The position numbers were made by a program, and so were the translations under genes. The notes beneath the pieces are model-generated. The model saw only the letters and a program-made list of their open reading frames with translations. It was not told the DNA's origin and searched no databases. A DNA stretch of 64,000 nucleotides from Acheta domesticus (taxonomy: Eukaryota; Arthropoda; Insecta; Orthoptera; Gryllidae): positions 95,896,141 through 95,960,140 of the forward strand of contig JAHLJT010002630.1 in the NCBI GenBank assembly GCA_031308135.1, given 5' to 3'. Below are positions 52,800 to 61,946 of this stretch, piece by piece. Every line of letters starts with the position of its first letter. The stretch's first letter is position 1.

Positions 52800-54130
52800 C
52801 ACGCAAAATTACGCGCAAAGTACTCAAAATTTCGAAAAATTGTACCAGAGCTTGTTTCAAAATCTGTCTTTAAGGAACAGATTTCATTAAGGAAAAAAAT
52901 CTGTCTTGTAATTGTAGGGAGACGCTGGAAAAAATTTGAAAATTTTCAGTTTTCAAAACAATCAGGGTTTTGAACGAAAATGTCCACCATCCTCTTAAAA
53001 ACACCTTTGTCCAACAACAACCAACAACAAAATTTAACTAAAACGATGGAGACCTTTTTTTGAAAATTTTTAAAATATCCCAGGGGCTTCATGTAAAGTA
53101 CCCCCCAAAATTAAAATATCTGTTTCAAATTCAAGGGGCCGCGACATGAGCCTGATCGATTACTACACTATCCGAGAAAAAATTTGCACTGTCATTGGGA
53201 AAATATTGTTTTTAAAATTGCATACATTTCTCGTAAAATTCCAGGAAAATTACACCCGCACTATTTTGAAAAAAAAAGTTTTACGAGTTTTTACAAAGGT
53301 CTAATATTAAAGCGTACATTCTTTAAGAAAAATCTTTGTCTTCAGTATTGTAGTTACAGGAAGATGACGAAAACGTTTTTAACTTCAATTTTCAGAAAAT
53401 TCAGAGTTCACCGAAAATGAGGTCACCACCACATTCTTGACCGGTTTTTTGCTACATACCGCAAAAAATATTTCACGCAAAATTGTGAAAAAATTACTCA
53501 TATTTTGAAAACTTGAACATAATCATATTGAAAAATCGAACATGAACAGATTTCATTTAGGAAAAAAATATATTTGCATTATTATAGTTGTAGAAAGAGG
53601 ATGAAAAATATTTGAACTGTTGCAGTTTTCGAAAATCCAAGGGGTTTAAAGAAAATGCAACCCTTGCCATTTTTTTAGGCGTCTTTTGCTCTAAAGAAGG
53701 AAAAATTGGAGCCATTTTCGAGAAAATTTTGAAAATGTGAATGCTTCTTGTAAAGAACCTCCGAAAAATCAAAATATTGGTTTCAAATTCAAGGGGTCTT
53801 GACATCAATTACATCGACCGGGGAATATCAGTTTTAGTGCAAATTCTTTACAGATTCTTTACAGATAGGTTTAGCGGCTAGAATTCTTCACAGACAGACG
53901 GATGGAAGGACACATTTTGCTGTAAGTCGTTTTTTCGGTACAAAGGACCCACCAAACGTGAATTCAGACTAGACAGCGTGTTAGAGAAATTAATTTACTA
54001 CCCAGAAGAACACGATTTTTCCAGGATTTCGTTACCAGGTCCAGCAATTAATGTTATTCTGTCGAAAAATTATCGATTTTCCCCGCAGCTACTTCCTCTA
54101 TATACTGCGTACGCAGTAGGCGAGGAAGTA
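52800..54130 (-). repeat. R1.5 copy or copies, reverse orientation
   Basis: CAGGGGCTTCATGTAAAGTA, TCAAATTCAAGGGGCCGCGA, ATCGACCGGGGAATATCAG and CACAGACAGACGGATGGAAG follow in reverse order. At the end are GTACGCAGTAGGCGAGGAAG, then TAAAA, and TAACGTTATTCTGTCG-like terminal words. A partial duplication of the middle (52830-53170 and 53560-53830) suggests two overlapping copies. Confidence 0.6.
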
Positions 54131-54169
54131 AAAATTAAAATAATCTATATATGCAAATAATGAAAGTAA

Positions 54170-54690
54170 ACTGTTACGCCCTATATAATATAAAAAACAA
54201 ACAAAAATAAAATAAAAACACAAATAGGCAAGTATAAAAAATAGAAATGTGTCCTTTTCTACTACGTACTCATCCCTTCACTTCATTACACTGCATGTCC
54301 CTTCTTTACTCAGAAATAGTTTATTAGTGAGATTGAGGGTTCGCTCGGTGGTAGTTATTAAAAGAAAAGAAAATTCAAAAATTAAAAATTGAGAGAAACA
54401 TTACATATCAGTATTGAAAAAATAAATCATTCAAATGCAAATGAAGAAACAAAAATAAAATTTAATCACTTATAGACAAGTATAAAAAATAAATAAAATG
54501 TTCCCGCCTCTACTGCGTTCCCGTCTCTGCTGCGTTCCCGTCTCTCCTGCGTTCCCGTTTCTTCACTTCACTTCACTTCATCGCATATCCCTTCGGTAAC
54601 AAGTAAGTTATACATCAACGGTAACTGCGTGCATCACATTTTGCCCGCACTTTTGTTCACCTTCACTGCTCGTCATTGCACACCATTGTG
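54170..54690. repeat. Short local duplications
   Basis: GCAAGTATAAAAAATAGAAA at 54228 and GACAAGTATAAAAAATAAAT at 54475 lead similar blocks that end in CACTTCA and CATGTCCC or CATATCCC. CTGCGTTCCCGTCTCT is repeated several times at 54500-54560. No gene. Confidence 0.5.
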
Positions 54691-54699
54691 GAACCCTGG

Positions 54700-55260
54700 A
54701 ACGCATAACTCGTGTGCATCTGGGAAGGGTTGCTAGTATCTCTGCCGGTAAATTGTTCCAATCCAAGGTTCTTTGCTTTCTACGTTTTATTTTGTGTGAA
54801 TTTTCGCCCCCTACTTAAGTAGCGTTGCATTTCAAGTTTTTCATTCATAGCTTTCCAAGCCGGTTGCTTTTTGTTAGCCTTGAAGAGGACACACACTGCG
54901 CCTTTCTACGTGTAACTAATGATTCCCAATTGACATTTGCCCCGTTGGTTCTGTTCGAGAATTTTTTCTGCTCTCCGTTTAATCTTGTAATCTGAGCTTC
55001 CCTATGAGAATCCCAGCAAGCTACTCCGTATTCCACTATGGGACGAACCAAAGATGTGTAAGTCTGCATTACTGTTATCTTTCCGTAACATGCGGTAGAC
55101 AAAATGCAGCGCTTTCCAAGTCTTGTGTGCAGTATATCTTACGTGATCAGATCAGCCCAGCAGATGTCGCTTCAAATTATTGCACCCAGATATTTACAAC
55201 CACGTGCCTCAAACATTTTATTTCTACCCAGTATAGTGAAGTGTTTTCAGTGTTCGAGCC
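54700..55260 (-). mobile_element. Decayed LINE C-terminal fragment (CR1/Jockey-like)
   Basis: On the minus strand the frames give GFTKARTLKTLHYTG, CKYLGAIIWSD, TRLGKRCILSTACYGKITVM, YTSLVRPIVEYGVACWDSHR, EAQITRLNGEQKKF and NWESLVTRRKAQCVSSS. TLDWNNLPAEIL-type text follows. These match the region past the reverse-transcriptase active site (CKYLG, SLVRPxLEYG, ACWDPYR, QKKAAKF). There are several frame changes. It ends at about 55260 against an R1.5 copy. Confidence 0.7.
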
Positions 55261-55269
55261 TTCGTAAAA

Positions 55270-55975
55270 CTAACAGTTACGGTGCAAAACGCAAAATTAC
55301 GCGAAAAGTGCCCAAACTTCCGAAAATTGTACATGACCTTACTGCAAAATCTATCTTTAATGTACAGATTTTATTAAGGGAAAAATCTCTATTTTCATAA
55401 TTGTAATTGTAGGAAGACGCCGAAAAAAGTTTGAATTTTTGCAGTTTTTGCAAAATCATAGTTTTCAACGAAAATGAGACCTGTACCATTCCCTTAAACG
55501 TCTTTCACTCTATCCAACAACAAAATTTAATTACAAACGATGGAGCCATTTTTTAATTTTGAAAATGTCCCAGGAGCTTCATGTTAAGTACCCCCAAAAT
55601 TAAAATATATGTTTCAAATTCAAGGGGCCGCTACATGAGCTAGTTCGATTGAGAATATCAATTTTGGAGAAAATCAGCTGACCGGTTTAGCCGCTATTGT
55701 TGTTCACAGACAGGTAGACAGGCTGACAAACAGACGGACAGACAGACGGTTTGCCGACATTCGATTTTTCGTTATCAAGAACCCAAAAAACATGGATTCT
55801 CACTACACCATGTGCTAGAGGATTTCCCCCTTAAATTTAGTATTTATTCGATTTATTCACCTTATCGTTACCAGAGCCGGACAATAAGAGTTTTTCTGCT
55901 GAAAATTCTCCGCTTTTTCGCGCATCATTGTATAACTTTCTCTTAACTGCGTAAGCGGTAGCGAGAGAGTAAGAG
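55270..55975 (-). repeat. R1.5 copy, reverse orientation
   Basis: ATGTCCCAGGAGCTTCATGT, GGTTTAGCCGCTATTGTTGT, CACAGACAGGTAGACAGGCT, CGTTATCAAGAACCCAAAAA and TCTGCTGAAAATTCTCCGCT, with CTTAACTGCGTAAGCGGTAG and CGAGAGAGTAA at the terminus. The GTCC/GTCT tract is moderately long here. Confidence 0.7.
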
Positions 55976-55979
55976 GAAG

Positions 55980-56306
55980 CGGCGCTTACACTCTTCTCTG
56001 AGGGTCGCCGGACGTCACATAAACCTCGTCATCAATTCGAACTTACCCTGTCCGTCCGCGGAGATATTCCGTAAACCAGATAACCACCTGCAGGACTACT
56101 TCCTATTCGGTACTTCTATTTAGAAGTCAGTCGTGAGGAACAAAATCGAAAGTTGTAGAAATGTCTATAACGATTACGTCAATTCTTTCTCCTTGGTCGA
56201 GTGAATGGGCAATGTCTTCGATAAACAGTGGTTAGGTAACTTTCGCAAGAATATTCTGGCCTAAACCCGTGTTGGTGTTCAACTAGGAAGTTATTCTTGT
56301 TCCGTA
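55980..56306. other. No feature recognised
   Basis: TTCGAACTTACCCTGTCCGT and the following 300 bases may be a decayed retroelement (AAATCGAAAGTTGTAGAAAT), but I cannot show it. Confidence 0.3.
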
Positions 56307-56308
56307 TA

Positions 56309-57976
56309 CAGGTGTCCCACCAACTATGGACCACCCCCATAACTTCTAAACGGTTCAGGATATCGAAATACAGTTTTCGCTGAATAATGCAGAATCATGG
56401 GGCAAGTAACATGCCGTAGAGAAATTGTCTATAATACTTTTAGTTTTTGATAAAATTAATCATCTTTGATTTTTCAAATGGAACTATATATTTTTCTCAC
56501 CAGCAATGGATAGATCCTGAAAAGAGGAATAAAATGATGTATCATATGCTAGTATTTTGATAGTAATTTGCGTATAAAATTACTTTCTGATATGTGATTT
56601 TGAATGAAACGGACAATATTTCGTGTAGCAGCGCTTGCAACTGTCGCCGTTTGTGAACGGTGAAAGACCTTCGCGGCGACGAGACTGTTTCGTGGAGACA
56701 AGGAGTGTGAGGGGGATGGCCGTGTGGGATAGAGGCGTAACTCCTGCAATTCATGGTCTTGACGCGAAGATCATATGAACAAAAGTCAATATTACCGATC
56801 AGAAAGATGTTTTTTCTCATTTGTTCATCTGAATTGAACTTTTCTTCTAATGAAATTCCAAAGCAACGTTCATCGAAAAGAACAAAATAAAAATAATTTG
56901 TAGCGGAAGAACGATAATAATAAAAGTTCTTTTCAAACTTGCAAAAATCGATCTGAGTGTGTTATGGCAGAAACCAGCAATCATTTTAAAACAAGGGAAG
57001 GGAATGAATGCTTAAAAATTTTTATTGTAATATCTTGATTAATTTATCAAATAGTAGAGAGATAGACGTTTTCTCTGTGCATTTACTCTTTATAAACGTC
57101 TTATTTCAACACGTACCAAAATAACCAAGCAATAAAACTTTTGAAACACACTTAACAGACTATCAGTGTCAATTTACTAAACTTTAACACAAATGTACAT
57201 CTGTAGTCTCGATTGCTAATATTGATTGCAGAGTTTCTCACTTCATGACATGTGCTGCCTCAAACTTGAAAATCCACGGCAAAAGACGGAAGTGTACTGT
57301 TTTCTTTTCATGTATGAAGGGCAGTAGAGGTATGATTGCGAAGTGGACGAATGATCATTTTAATTAAAAATGAAATTCACCAACGAACAGACGGTGGTTG
57401 CATTCTTCTCAAGTTTGAAAATGATATTTATTGCTAAAGAAGACAAGTTAAATGCAGATAAATCAATGGAAAAAATCTCTCATTCTGATCGTTTAAATTG
57501 GTAATTTTTAATGTGACTTTTGTGTTAAGACCCTGGATTGCCGTAGTTAGGCCTCTTTTCTCTCATTGCCACCCCTTTCAGTCTCTTCTCTCCACGCAAC
57601 AGTCTTGACGTCGCGAAGGCCATTTTCCCCGAAGGCGACTATGGCAAGGGCTGCTACATGAAATATTGTCCGTTTCATTCAAAATCACATATCAGAAAGT
57701 CTAATTTTATACGCAAATTACTATCAAAATACTAGCATATGATACATCATTTTATTCCTCTTTTCAGGATCTATCCATTGCTGGTGAGAAAAATATATTG
57801 TTCCATTTAAAAAATCAAAGATGATTAAATTTATCGAAAACTAATAATATTATAGATAATTTCTCTATGGCATGTTAGTTGCCTCATGATTCTACATTAT
57901 TCAGCAAAAACTACATTTCGATATCCTGAACCGTTTAAAAGTTATGGGGGTGGTCCATAGTTGGTGGGACAGCCTG
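56309..57976. mobile_element. DNA transposon with about 400-bp terminal inverted repeats (1668 bp)
   Basis: Ends CAGGTGTCCCACCAACTATG and, reversed, CAGGCTGTCCCACCAACTAT, with TA on both sides. The inverted repeats run for at least 340 bases with few changes (AAACGGTTCAGGATATCGAA, GAAACGGACAATATTTCGTG). More weakly they reach about 420 (GACTGTTTCGTGGAGACAAG). The centre has no transposase. Long inverted repeats with a TA target suggest a mariner-like non-autonomous element. Confidence 0.85.
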
Positions 57977-57979
57977 TAT

Positions 57980-58170
57980 GTCGCTAGTAGTCGGCAATTT
58001 CATATTCTAACAGTATTACCGATGATTGTCTAATTGGTCTATAATTAAACATTAATGACTGATCTCCACCTTTGTAAATAGGAACCGCTGTAGCTTTTTT
58101 TCAGACATCAGGGACGTTACCATTCTTAAACATTATTGGACTGTGCCCGAACTCCGGTCGGGTAAGCGCG
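57980..58170. other. Interval between two transposons
   Basis: No feature recognised. Confidence 0.3.
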
Positions 58171-58173
58171 TTA

Positions 58174-58574
58174 CAGTTGGTAATAGTCTTGTTTCTTCAG
58201 TCCATAATTTGCTCGAAAAAACGTTAATTTTAAATGAAAAATTAATTCTTATGAAAAATGTATTACAAGATAATTGAATAATTCCAGTTAAATAAAATAT
58301 AACTTTGTACACCTAGACGAAACGGCCTTAAATTTGAAATTCACCAGCACATTTATTCGCTCGGGAAGTATGGGCCGCTGGGAAGGTTTCCAAGCAACAA
58401 AATGTCTTGAACTTCTAATTCAAGGCTGTTTCGTCTAGATGAACGAAGTTACATTTTATTTAACTGGAATAATTCAATTATCTTGTAATATGTTTTTCAT
58501 TAGCATTAATTTTCCACTTAAAATTAACGTTTTTCGAGCAAATTATGGACTGTACAAACAAGACTTACTAACTG
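58174..58574. mobile_element. Foldback MITE, family M3 (copy 2, 401 bp)
   Basis: CAGTTGGTAATAGTCTTGTT at the left and GACTTACTAACTG at the right, with TA on both sides. Arms as in copy 1 (GATAATTGAATAATTCCAGT, AAATTTGAAATTCACCAGCA). Differences from copy 1 are spread evenly. Confidence 0.85.
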
Positions 58575-58955
58575 TACGTCGGTCCGACGCAGCCAGACTG
58601 CCGCTCGTTTTCATGTTCCAAGGCACCTGCTGAAGAAATGGGGAGGTTTAGCTGAGCGCCGTTCATTTGTCGTGTGGCGTTAAGAGTTTCAAGTATTTAG
58701 GAAAATCCTCATGGTCGCAGTACTTATCTGAGAGAATTGTTTACATGTTATATTTGTGCCTGCAACAGCTGACACGCAACACTCACCGTGCTGGATACTC
58801 GGATTGACATGAAATTTTACCAGCTTGTTCAGCGCCTTTCAAAACCCGTACATACAAATTTCTAAGTGCTATGAAGCATTGCAAGTAGTGTATTTGAGAC
58901 AATTATTATTGAGATCTTTCACAGGCGGTAAGGTCATGAAAGATATCAATACTGA
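58575..58955. other. No feature recognised
   Basis: Mixed-composition spacer without coding or repeat signal. Confidence 0.3.
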
Positions 58956-58959
58956 TAAA

Positions 58960-59092
58960 AATTCTTTCGGTATCAGGGGACCCGAAAACGTGTATTTCCG
59001 TTAAAATCTCGAAATCTAATTTCCGCAGCATTATACAACTTTCCCTATTCTACGTATATTACTCCGTTTATACATATGTTTACGGGAATGTA
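58960..59092 (-). repeat. R1.5 terminal fragment
   Basis: TTTCGGTATCAGGGGACCCG, AAATCTCGAAATCTAATTTC and CTACGTATATTACTCCGTTT with ATGTTTACGGGAA mirror the left end of the copy at 30770, pointing to a subfamily shared by these two. Confidence 0.6.
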
Positions 59093-59094
59093 AT

Positions 59095-59800
59095 AAAAGA
59101 GCAACCAGTTGGCGTATTCGAGCTTCCCCGGGTGAGGCGCTTCCCCGGCGAGGGAGACACCTGGGGAGGGAAACCCACACGCTCCTTCCTTGGAGGTAGT
59201 ACGTACCCGTGGACCAAAGTATCCTGAAGGTCTGTGCGCAAAACATTTTGTCCTTTTCAAGAATTTGAGTGATTGGTTGATTAGTATTTTGCGGCGTTTT
59301 TGCTGCTATGGGCATAAAGTCCGTACGTTTGGTGCATTTTATATCCCCGTATTCATTTCCCAAAGGAAAGTGATATTCAGATTCGACCTACACATCCACT
59401 TCCGGGGTTTTCCCCAAGTACAGTAGTGCTCAATGAAAAAGCATTACCTGAAGAAAATGGGTGTTCAGTATGTTTTGTTTTACAGATTTTTCAAATTTCA
59501 AGCAAAAATTAGTAGAAATTGGTAATTATACATTTTATGTGGATCATACCGTGTTTCCGATTGCATTACCTTCATAACTCACTCTATTTTTGGAAATCCG
59601 GTGGTCTTTTTTCAGGATTATATTGCAGATTACAACTGTGAGCGAGGTGATGCGGTTTTTTTGAACACTACTGTATCTTCTCCAGTTAGTCACCGCTCAG
59701 TCCGGAACAAGCTCTCTGTTCCGGCAGGTCTCGCAACAGTATAGTATTGTAGTAGTGTGGTACTTGTAGAAGCGGAGGTAGAGCGGGCACGGATGCGGCA
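59095..59800. other. No gene recognised
   Basis: GCTTCCCCGGCGAGGGAGAC near 59140 forms a small GC-rich inverted repeat. Open frames across 59031-59426 have no features. Confidence 0.35.
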
Positions 59801-59804
59801 GTGT

Positions 59805-60215
59805 TGGGGGTTAGGGGATTTGTTAGTGTACCGCCCCGGCATTCGCCTGGTTTTGATCGTAGAAACCACGGGAAACTACCGACCAGAGCAGCCGGTCGCT
59901 AAATTCTCCTCCAGACAGCGCTCAATGTGAAAATTTCGCGATCTATCTGGAAAAAATTCCATTTTCCAATGTACTCAGAATGGTTATCGGAAGTGTTTGT
60001 GTTATTTTAAAGCGACAGTAGAAACAGTTTCACCATGCACTATCTTGGGCTGTCACCGGTCGGCTCTGCCCCGCATTTCACAACCTCGCAAGCCGACGTA
60101 GGACGGCACCGGATCTCGCCAGCGGGGGAAGATGGCCGCCCCCTCTCTGGATAAAAAATATGCACTACATTCACGGGACTAACCACCTTAGCAATCGACG
60201 CACATGAAATAACTA
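59805..60215. mobile_element. SINE fragments
   Basis: CCCGGCATTCGCCTGGTTTT at 59841 and GACGGCACCGGATCTCGCCA with ATGCACTACATTCACGGGAC at 60100-60180 are pieces of the long SINE family in two places, separated by about 240 unrelated bases. Confidence 0.6.
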
Positions 60216-60281
60216 ATCAATTAATTTAGCCTCCAGCTGGTTTCGTATCGTTTCAGATCATGCGAATCTTCTTTACTCATA

Positions 60282-60475
60282 ATGTTGATTGACCTCATCG
60301 TAATGTTGATTGACCTCATCGTAATGTTGATTGACCTCATCGCAATGTTGATTGATCTCATCGCAATGTTGATTGACCTCATCGCAATGTTGATTGACCT
60401 CATCGCAATGTTGATTGACCTCATCGTAATGTTGATTGACCTCATCGTAATGTTGATGGACCTCATCATTTTATC
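60282..60475 (+). repeat. 21-bp tandem array, nine units
   Basis: TGTTGATTGACCTCATCGTAA and variants (CGCAA in the central units) repeat about nine times. Because 21 is a multiple of three both strands are open (MLIDLIV, MRSINIT repeats). I treat it as a minisatellite and not as a gene. Confidence 0.95.
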
Positions 60476-60482
60476 GTAAGTA

Positions 60483-60707
60483 TCAAATTTGTCCCGTCGA
60501 TCCGCCGGAAGCAGCGCGGGACGGAACGTCCGCTTTATTTTCGTCAGAAGCTATGTACAAAATATCAAAATTGCAAACAGAAAATGTGATATGCGCCGCA
60601 GCGCATGTACAGTAGAGATTGGAAAGACATACAGGCCTTTGAAGCGTGCATACAACAGCCACGTTATCACAATAAAGTTGAACGTATACATTAGAGCTAT
60701 AATACAA
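60483..60707 (-). pseudogene. Possible RNase H-like retroelement fragment
   Basis: The frame gives LYCDNVAVVCTLQRPVCLSN and FDILYIASDENKADVPSRAA. A CDN start and IPSxxNxADxxSR end are seen in RNase H regions of LTR and DIRS-type retroelements. No other domain of such an element is found nearby. Confidence 0.4.
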
Positions 60708-60812
60708 GGCACAAAATAGGATTGTGTAGACTGCGGCCTGAAGCTCGTTCTCGTAGACCGAGTGTATTGTGGGCGCAGGCCACGCGTACGAGTGCTCTCC
60801 GATGGTCCATGC

Positions 60813-61411
60813 CAGGGGTCCTCAAACTTTTGAAACGGGGGGCCAGTTCACTGTCCCTCAGGCCATCGGAGGGCCAGATTATATAACGCGATTTTTCTAA
60901 CTCTGCCTCTCAAGCCCCTTCGACCGATCACACGGCATTTCGCGTCTTTCTCGGTCCTGCCGCTAGATGCCGCATGGTCGCAAGCACTGCTTGATACGAT
61001 CACGATCATGCGATATCTAGCGGTATGACTGAGAAACACTCGAGGTGCCGTGACATATTCCATCGTGAAGACAGGCCTTGAGAGGCAGACTCAGAAAAAT
61101 CGCACTATAGTAAAACAAAAACTATCAACAAATTCTTATACACACTATATATCTATTTTTTTGAAGTGAAGAATCAAAACGGGAACAAATACAATATTTA
61201 AAAATAATTAATAAAAAACACCGATGTTTCTGGTGGAAAACATCGTTGTTTTAAAACCATCAATTTTTTGCCATCCCTTGACACCCTAACAATGATAAAA
61301 AAAGTGCGGATTTTAAGAAAAAAATTCTTTAAACCATAGAAACGCGGCGGGCCGTATAAATGTCCTCGGCGGGCCGCGTGTGGCCCGCGGGCCGTAGTTT
61401 GAGGACCCCTG
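60813..61411. mobile_element. hAT-type non-autonomous transposon with perfect 8-bp target duplication
   Basis: Ends CAGGGGTCCTCAAACTTTTG and TAGTTTGAGGACCCCTG. GTCCATGC flanks it exactly at 60805-60812 and 61412-61419. Subterminal blocks GGGCCAG and GGGCCGTATAAATG with GGCGGGCCGCGTGTGGCCCG are typical of Charlie-like hAT MITEs. An M1 MITE (60882-61109) sits inside. Confidence 0.95.
60882..61109. mobile_element. Foldback MITE, family M1 (copy 5), inside the hAT element
   Basis: TATAACGCGATTTTTCTAAC and CTCAGAAAAATCGCACTATA are its ends, TA at both edges. CGGCATTTCGCGTCTTTCTC and GACATATTCCATCGTGAAG lie in the arms. Confidence 0.85.
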
Positions 61412-61419
61412 GTCCATGC

Positions 61420-61640
61420 GCACAGACGGAGCGTCGCGTCAGCGTACGCGACGACGGTGGACGTAGGTGGCTCCGGCAGCGTGCGGGCGCGTTGTTGGGC
61501 ATTGCATGTTCCGTAAAGGGCAATTGGCCACGGAGCCATTACATCCCGGGGTTCCTCGTCTGTCACCCATCCACGAACCCGCGATGTTTCGAATTCGCTT
61601 AACCTTCATGAATGCACGTAGTTAACGAATTCGCCTAGCG
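61420..61640. other. CpG-rich block, role unknown
   Basis: GCGTCGCGTCAGCGTACGCG and neighbours, together with 60740-60804, form a CpG-dense block that the hAT insertion divides. No frame of a recognisable protein is present. Confidence 0.35.
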
Positions 61641-61644
61641 ATGC

Positions 61645-61785
61645 CGGTTGCGCTTCCCAGCATTCGCCTGGGTGAGCGAGGGAAACCACGAAAACCCCGG
61701 TCAGAATGGTCGGCACGGGGACTGAACCCGGCCCTCCCAAAAACAAATTCAGCCTGCAATGCCCTGAGCCACTCTGCTCGGTAAA
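61645..61785 (-). mobile_element. tRNA-derived SINE (short family), copy 2
   Basis: On the minus strand: GAGTGGCTCAGGGCATTGCA, GGGCCGGGTTCAGTCCCCGT (B-box) and GTTTTCGTGGTTTCCCTCGC, then CAGGCGAATGCTGGG. Same order as 42585-42740. Confidence 0.75.
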
Positions 61786-61946
61786 TATAAGTATTTATAA
61801 AATCCGTTATTTAGCCTACAAATAAGCATTTTATTTAATTGGTTTATTCTTTCTTTCATCCCGAATTTTGTTCGGATTATCCAAAATTTCGGATTGGCGG
61901 GTTTCGTATTAGAGGGGTTCTTCTGTAGTTTATCCCTTATCTGTTT

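Noticed and set aside
60282..60479. Repeat proteins MLIDLIV and MRSINIT
   Set aside because: A 21-bp minisatellite, open on both strands because 21 is divisible by three.
61861..61925. Possible pogo/Tigger-type end (TTCGGATTATCCAAAATTTC)
   Set aside because: Only a short resemblance, no matching partner end found.
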